From Candidatus Sumerlaeota bacterium (GTDB lineage Bacteria > Sumerlaeota > Sumerlaeia > MWCT01 > JAGHBZ01), in the NCBI GenBank assembly GCA_021160705.1, contig JAGHBZ010000119.1:1-9495 (forward strand): 9,495 nucleotides of DNA. Direction: 5' to 3'. The stretch's first letter is position 1. The number at the start of each line of letters is the position of its first letter. This document shows, piece after piece, positions 6,528 to 9,495 of the stretch. The notes beneath the pieces are model-generated. The model saw only the letters and a list, made by a program, of their open reading frames with translations, searched no databases and was not told the DNA's origin. The position numbers were made by a program, and so were the translations under genes.

Positions 6528-6737
6528 GAGAAAAATCAAATAAGCAAAATTTATGAATCAATAATATGTTATGAGTGTTTCAATTAGAAATGTATGGAAA
6601 TTTTACATCATAGCTCGCTCCTATAGGGTTCTTATCTAAAAGCACTCTTCTTCCAGTGAAATTGTTTAGAAACGTTCTCAGCCCTTAATCTATATTGTTG
6701 GACACGTGGGGAAAAGATAAGAGTCCCTTCACCGTTA
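6528..6737. other. Intergenic region between the kinase gene and the rpsB promoter
   Basis: About 210 bp with no coding frame. It is A/T-rich. I see only a short CACGTG palindrome in the sequence near 6704-6709 and no stem followed by a T-run, so no terminator for the kinase gene can be placed. Confidence 0.5.
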
Positions 6738-8150
6738 CTACTCGTGTAGTTCTTCGCTAATAAGCTGGAAATAATTTCGGATGGCAGTGATACGTGATTG
6801 AAGGGCTTTAAGTTTCATAGTGGTTGAATGGAGATGTTTAGCCAGGTTCTTAGCGAGCCGAAACGCAAGTGCAGGTGCTGACTGTAGAAAGTACTGAAAA
6901 TCATCCTCCGCAATCTGGAGTAATATCGAGTCGCGTAATGCCCGGACTGTGGCTGTACGACCACAATCCAGCAGAGTTGCCATTTCGCCGACAAATGCAC
7001 CCGACTCATTGATTGATGCGATTCTACGACCTGCTTTCATCACTTCTAATTCACCCTGAAGCAGGACGTATGCTTCGCGTGATTGAGCGCCTTCATAAAA
7101 AAGAACCTTCCCGCTATCAAGAAACAGAGGTTTGCCGGGTAAAGGGTCTCTTGATAGCAAAGCTCGTACCGCCGGGTCAGTAATTTTCTTAGCAAGGGTT
7201 CTGACCATCTGTTCCTGTTTTTGTTGCAGTTTCTTTTCAGAGACTTTGGAGATGATTTGTTCTTTTTTAGTCGGGGCAATTTTGAGTTTGCCTGCGAAGT
7301 AATCTTCAATGTCTTTAATGAGAGCCTTTGGGTCTGGATACCGCCGTTCTACGTCTCGTTCGCACATCTTCTCAATAATGTAGCAGATTTCATCCGATAG
7401 CTCAGGGTTTTTTATCTTAGGAGAAGGTATGGGGTCAGTGGTCTTTTTTGTGAGCATCAACGTGGTGTTGAATTCGCAAAACGGTGGTTCACCTACCAGG
7501 GCGTGGTATGCGGTAATTCCAAGCGAATAAATATCACTTCTCACGTCAACGTTAACTTCGCCACGTGCCTGTTCTGGCGATATATAACAGGGCGTGCCAA
7601 GAATGGTGCCGTGCACGGTGATAGATGTATCCAATTCTTCTTTTGCCAGCCCAAAGTCCATTAATTTTATGACATTATCAGGCGTGATAGCAATATTGGA
7701 TGGTTTAACATCCCGATGCACAATTTTGAGTTTGTGTGCCGCATCCAGTGCACAGGCTACCTGAAGGATAATCCGTGCTACTTCCCTTTCAGGGAGTTTA
7801 TTCTGTTCCTTGAGTATTTGAGCAAGTGTCTTGCCGGGAACATATTCCATCACAAAATAAAAATGGTCGTTTGCACGACCAAACTTATACCCTGCCACTG
7901 CATTTTTGTGTTTAAGCCGACGGGTAAGCTCTGCTTCCCGACTTACTCGACGCAGGTACTCCCGGTTTTTTGCGTAATGTGGGAAAAGGACCTTTATCGC
8001 TACAAGCTCGCCTGTCTTATTGCTCCGGGCGGAATACACTATCCCGGTTGCTCCTTTGCCAATTTCATTGAGTATGGTATAGCCGGGAATTGAATCCCGA
8101 CGAAACAGGTCGAAATCCGTCACTTCATCGTATGAAGGCGTGGGTATCAT
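6738..8150 (-). CDS. Ser/Thr protein kinase with C-terminal cyclic-nucleotide-binding domain
   Basis: A soluble Hanks-type kinase of 470 residues. The N-terminal kinase domain (about 22-285) is complete: glycine loop IGKGATGIVYSA (30-41), VAIK lysine K53, the alpha-C glutamate near E72, HRDVKPSN (145-152, catalytic D147), DFG (165-167), a GTPCYISPEQARG activation-segment end (185-197) and SDIYSLG (205-211). A charged linker (about 290-330, KKEQIISKVSEKKLQQKQEQ) precedes a cNMP-binding fold (about 334-440). That domain has the phosphate-binding cassette FVGEMATLLDCGRTATVRA (386-404), which retains the Gly-Glu and Arg that contact cyclic nucleotide. No membrane segment is seen. I chose ATG at 8150; the longer GTG reading to 8336 adds 62 residues that do not look like protein and spans the predicted promoter. 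The architecture is reminiscent of PKG, with domain order reversed. The kinase's targets are unknown. Confidence 0.93.
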   Translation of the reverse strand: MIPTPSYDEVTDFDLFRRDSIPGYTILNEIGKGATGIVYSARSNKTGELVAIKVLFPHYAKNREYLRRVSREAELTRRLKHKNAVAGYKFGRANDHFYFVMEYVPGKTLAQILKEQNKLPEREVARIILQVACALDAAHKLKIVHRDVKPSNIAITPDNVIKLMDFGLAKEELDTSITVHGTILGTPCYISPEQARGEVNVDVRSDIYSLGITAYHALVGEPPFCEFNTTLMLTKKTTDPIPSPKIKNPELSDEICYIIEKMCERDVERRYPDPKALIKDIEDYFAGKLKIAPTKKEQIISKVSEKKLQQKQEQMVRTLAKKITDPAVRALLSRDPLPGKPLFLDSGKVLFYEGAQSREAYVLLQGELEVMKAGRRIASINESGAFVGEMATLLDCGRTATVRALRDSILLQIAEDDFQYFLQSAPALAFRLAKNLAKHLHSTTMKLKALQSRITAIRNYFQLISEELHE

Positions 8151-8163
8151 CGTATCTATTTTG

Positions 8164-8178
8164 AACTTTCTGAAAGTT
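8164..8178. promoter_or_regulatory. 15-bp palindrome at the kinase transcription start, possible operator
   Basis: AACTTTCTGAAAGTT is a perfect 7-bp inverted repeat around one central base, lying between the predicted transcription start (near 8180) and the ATG at 8150. A dimeric repressor would fit this site; alternatively it is a short hairpin in the leader. Confidence 0.4.
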
Positions 8179-8186
8179 GATAAAAC

Positions 8187-8215
8187 ATTATGAATGGTAG
8201 TAAATAAGCTTGCAA
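8187..8215 (-). promoter_or_regulatory. Promoter of the kinase gene
   Basis: On the minus strand TTGCAA (8215-8210), a 17-bp spacer and CATAAT (8192-8187) form a reasonable sigma-70-type promoter. Start near 8180, about 30 nt before the ATG at 8150, which supports that start over the longer GTG. No Shine-Dalgarno motif is seen in this short leader. Confidence 0.5.
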
Positions 8216-8248
8216 TAGAAAACTTATCGTCAATTTTTGAACTCTCTA

Positions 8249-8259
8249 TACTCAGAGTA
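8249..8259. repeat. Short palindrome in the divergent control region
   Basis: TACTCAGAGTA is an 11-bp inverted repeat lying 17 bp upstream of the -35 of the plus-strand promoter, and upstream of the kinase -35. It could be a regulator site for either gene, but its short length makes chance plausible. Confidence 0.25.
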
Positions 8260-8276
8260 AGATAACTATTTACTTT

Positions 8277-8306
8277 TTGAGTATGGGGTTCATAATTCTT
8301 TGTAAT
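8277..8306 (+). promoter_or_regulatory. Promoter of the WaaP-like gene
   Basis: TTGAGT (8277-8282), an 18-bp spacer and TGTAAT (8301-8306, one change from TATAAT). Start near 8313, giving a leader of about 47 nt. The -35 hexamer is identical to that of the rpsB promoter. Confidence 0.5.
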
Positions 8307-8359
8307 ATTTTTCGTATGAGGACATTGCACGAGCACATATTACACCGAAGAGAATAAAG

Positions 8360-9196
8360 GTGAACATTATTACCACGCAGGCACAGATAATCAGCTACAG
8401 AGCAGGTAATCTGAGAGGAGAATGTCTGGCTGAGTTCTCATTTCTTGACCTGACAAAAATCCCCTGGGACGCAATAAAACGGCAAGAGTTTCCGGGGTAT
8501 GAGTTAATCAAATCCTCACATACACGCCGCGTTATAAAAGTGACAACAACACCACCCGGCAGAGCACAGCCCATAGAATTGTATGCAAAACGAATGAGGA
8601 TACGTCGCTGGCGACAACGCATCGCCTCGCTCCTGGTTTCCTCCAAGGCACGCCGTGAATGGGAATATGGACACCAGCTTCGTGCTTCTGGTATTGATAC
8701 ACCACTGCCCGTTATAGTCGCTGAAGAAAAAAAAGGAATGTGGCTTCAGGCAAGTTATCTTGTGCTGACAGCGGTCAAAGGAAAAATGCCATTCAATACC
8801 CTCTTAAAAGAAAAATGCAGGAATACCGAGCGGAATCGCCTATTAAAAAATTCTGCACAATTTATAGCTCTTTTACATAGCAAAGGCTTGTACCATGATG
8901 ACCTCAGCAGTGAGCACATTTTTTTCCCTTACTCAGAAGACGCAATCTCGCTGGATGCCATAACCATAATTGACCTGGATAATGCCCGATTATTTCGGCA
9001 TCCAGTAAGGCAATGGAAACGAGCAAAAAACGTGTTCCAGTTCCTGCGTTCTTTATCTATGCTTTCACGGACTCAGCGGATGCGATTTTTAATCTGGTAT
9101 TTGCAGTCAGCAAAAATCAAACGCAATAGATGGCATTTTTTTATTTATATGGTTAATTTTATTTCTAAGCTTAAAGGCAAAGCGTCGCTCTTTTAA
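8360..9196 (+). CDS. Lipopolysaccharide kinase-like protein (WaaP/KdkA family)
   Basis: A 278-residue protein with an atypical kinase fold of the kind that phosphorylates heptose or Kdo in the lipopolysaccharide inner core. Visible landmarks: the IELYAKRMRI strand with the probable ATP-binding lysine K77, ARREWEYGHQLRASGIDTPL (97-116, with the alpha-C glutamate E100; the REW...L..G..TP pattern is typical of the family), GLYHDDLSSEHIFF (176-189, catalytic D181, and His186 where protein kinases have Asn, as in WaaP) and ITIIDLDNARLFR (201-213, DFG-equivalent D205). A basic C-terminal segment with RAKNVFQFLRSL follows. The start is GTG at 8360, with GAAGAG 7 nt upstream. It is divergent from the protein kinase gene. 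The fold call is good; the exact sugar substrate is not determinable from sequence, and other small-molecule kinases of this fold are possible. Confidence 0.82.
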   Translation: MNIITTQAQIISYRAGNLRGECLAEFSFLDLTKIPWDAIKRQEFPGYELIKSSHTRRVIKVTTTPPGRAQPIELYAKRMRIRRWRQRIASLLVSSKARREWEYGHQLRASGIDTPLPVIVAEEKKGMWLQASYLVLTAVKGKMPFNTLLKEKCRNTERNRLLKNSAQFIALLHSKGLYHDDLSSEHIFFPYSEDAISLDAITIIDLDNARLFRHPVRQWKRAKNVFQFLRSLSMLSRTQRMRFLIWYLQSAKIKRNRWHFFIYMVNFISKLKGKASLF

Positions 9197-9438
9197 ATCT
9201 TTCTATCACCTCTATTACCACTCCTACCGCAATTCAGCGACTCTGCATAGGTCGGTTTCCTCAGAGGCAAATCCATATAGAACCTATTCAGTTCTTTCAG
9301 CACGCATACCCCTGATTACATTTTAATTGAACTTTCGGTCTTTTACATTGCATAAAATATTTATACCGATTTATATTTGTTCCCAGCTAATGTGAGGGAG
9401 GTTAATTTATCACAACATATTGAAAAATACAGGGCTTT
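9197..9438. other. Intergenic region after the WaaP-like gene
   Basis: No open frame with coding character on either strand. A weak 5-bp stem (AGAAC/GTTCT, in the sequence near 9278-9294) is the only structure noticed; no T-run follows it, so no terminator is called. Confidence 0.4.
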
Positions 9439-9460
9439 AGAGTTTTCCATCTAAAACTCT
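9439..9460 (+). repeat. 8-bp hairpin upstream of a probable gene start
   Basis: AGAGTTTT (9439-9446) and AAAACTCT (9453-9460) form a perfect stem with the loop CCATCT. Overlapping it, TTTAGA (9437-9442) and TCTAAA (9450-9455) could form an alternative stem. TTGACA (9460-9465) follows directly. The absence of a T-run argues against a terminator; a leader or operator role for the next gene is possible. Confidence 0.4.
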
Positions 9461-9481
9461 TGACAATACCCAATTCCTAAC

Positions 9482-9486
9482 AGGAG
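9482..9486 (+). promoter_or_regulatory. Probable ribosome binding site of a gene starting beyond the window
   Basis: AGGAG followed by AGAAAAAAA reaches the window end. Spacing would place a plus-strand start codon within the first bases after 9495. No product can be named. Confidence 0.45.
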
Positions 9487-9495
9487 AGAAAAAAA

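Noticed and set aside
6690..6737. Intrinsic terminator after the kinase gene
   Set aside because: Only a 4-bp GAGT/ACTC pairing before a mixed C/T stretch; not a convincing stem plus U-run.
7716..8093. Plus-strand ORF opposite the kinase domain
   Set aside because: Antisense to the catalytic and glycine-loop motifs; no independent coding support.
8151..8336. N-terminal extension of the kinase from a GTG at 8336
   Set aside because: The 62 extra residues look like translated intergenic DNA, cover the predicted promoter and palindrome, and are followed by an ATG at the expected distance before the kinase domain.
9197..9495. tRNA or small protein gene at the right end
   Set aside because: No T-loop or anticodon-arm pattern and no frame with a start, ribosome binding site and coding composition.

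Overview
This window looks like a chromosomal piece of an uncultured-type bacterium, probably from the Planctomycetota/PVC neighbourhood. The evidence is the 16S 5' region (a GTGGATTAGGCATGCAAGTC stretch near the 5' end and a CCTGACCGAGCGACGCC stretch), a CdsA signature that departs from the proteobacterial form, and a Hanks-type Ser/Thr kinase. The lineage call is low to moderate confidence. The 16S also carries a perfect EUB338-I site, which is not what classical Planctomycetales show.

Layout: apart from one rightward gene near the right end, everything reads leftward (minus strand). From left to right, 1-737 is the 5' part of a 16S rRNA gene, truncated by the window edge. It is preceded at 738-945 by an rRNA leader with a boxA and a strong promoter with an A/T-rich upstream element. 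From 929 to about 1534 lies a low-coding-density stretch holding a broken minus-strand ORF whose two halves join if one G is removed from a G5 run. From 1535 to 6317 comes a leftward housekeeping operon read as rpsB-tsf-pyrH-frr-uppS-cdsA. It covers ribosomal protein S2, elongation factor Ts, UMP kinase, ribosome recycling factor, undecaprenyl diphosphate synthase and CDP-diacylglycerol synthase. The operon links translation capacity to pyrimidine, cell-wall and phospholipid precursor supply. Its promoter (6498-6527) resembles the rRNA promoter and is followed by a leader of about 170 nt that folds into a nested three-helix element just before the rpsB ribosome binding site.

To the right, 6738-8150 encodes a soluble Ser/Thr protein kinase fused to a C-terminal cyclic-nucleotide-binding domain. 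Across a divergent control region of about 210 bp (8151-8359) with two short inverted repeats, 8360-9196 (plus strand) encodes a WaaP/KdkA-like lipopolysaccharide-core kinase-fold protein. The last 299 bp contain no recognisable gene, but end in an AGGAG motif that probably serves a gene starting just outside the window.

The most interesting signals are regulatory RNA-level structures. They are the nested rpsB leader, and a perfect 8-bp hairpin abutting the cdsA start codon that presents the GAGG ribosome-binding motif in its tetraloop. The kinase/cyclic-nucleotide fusion divergent from an envelope-sugar kinase, and the frameshifted ORF between the operon and the rRNA, come next. I found no CRISPR array, insertion sequence, tRNA gene or defence system.
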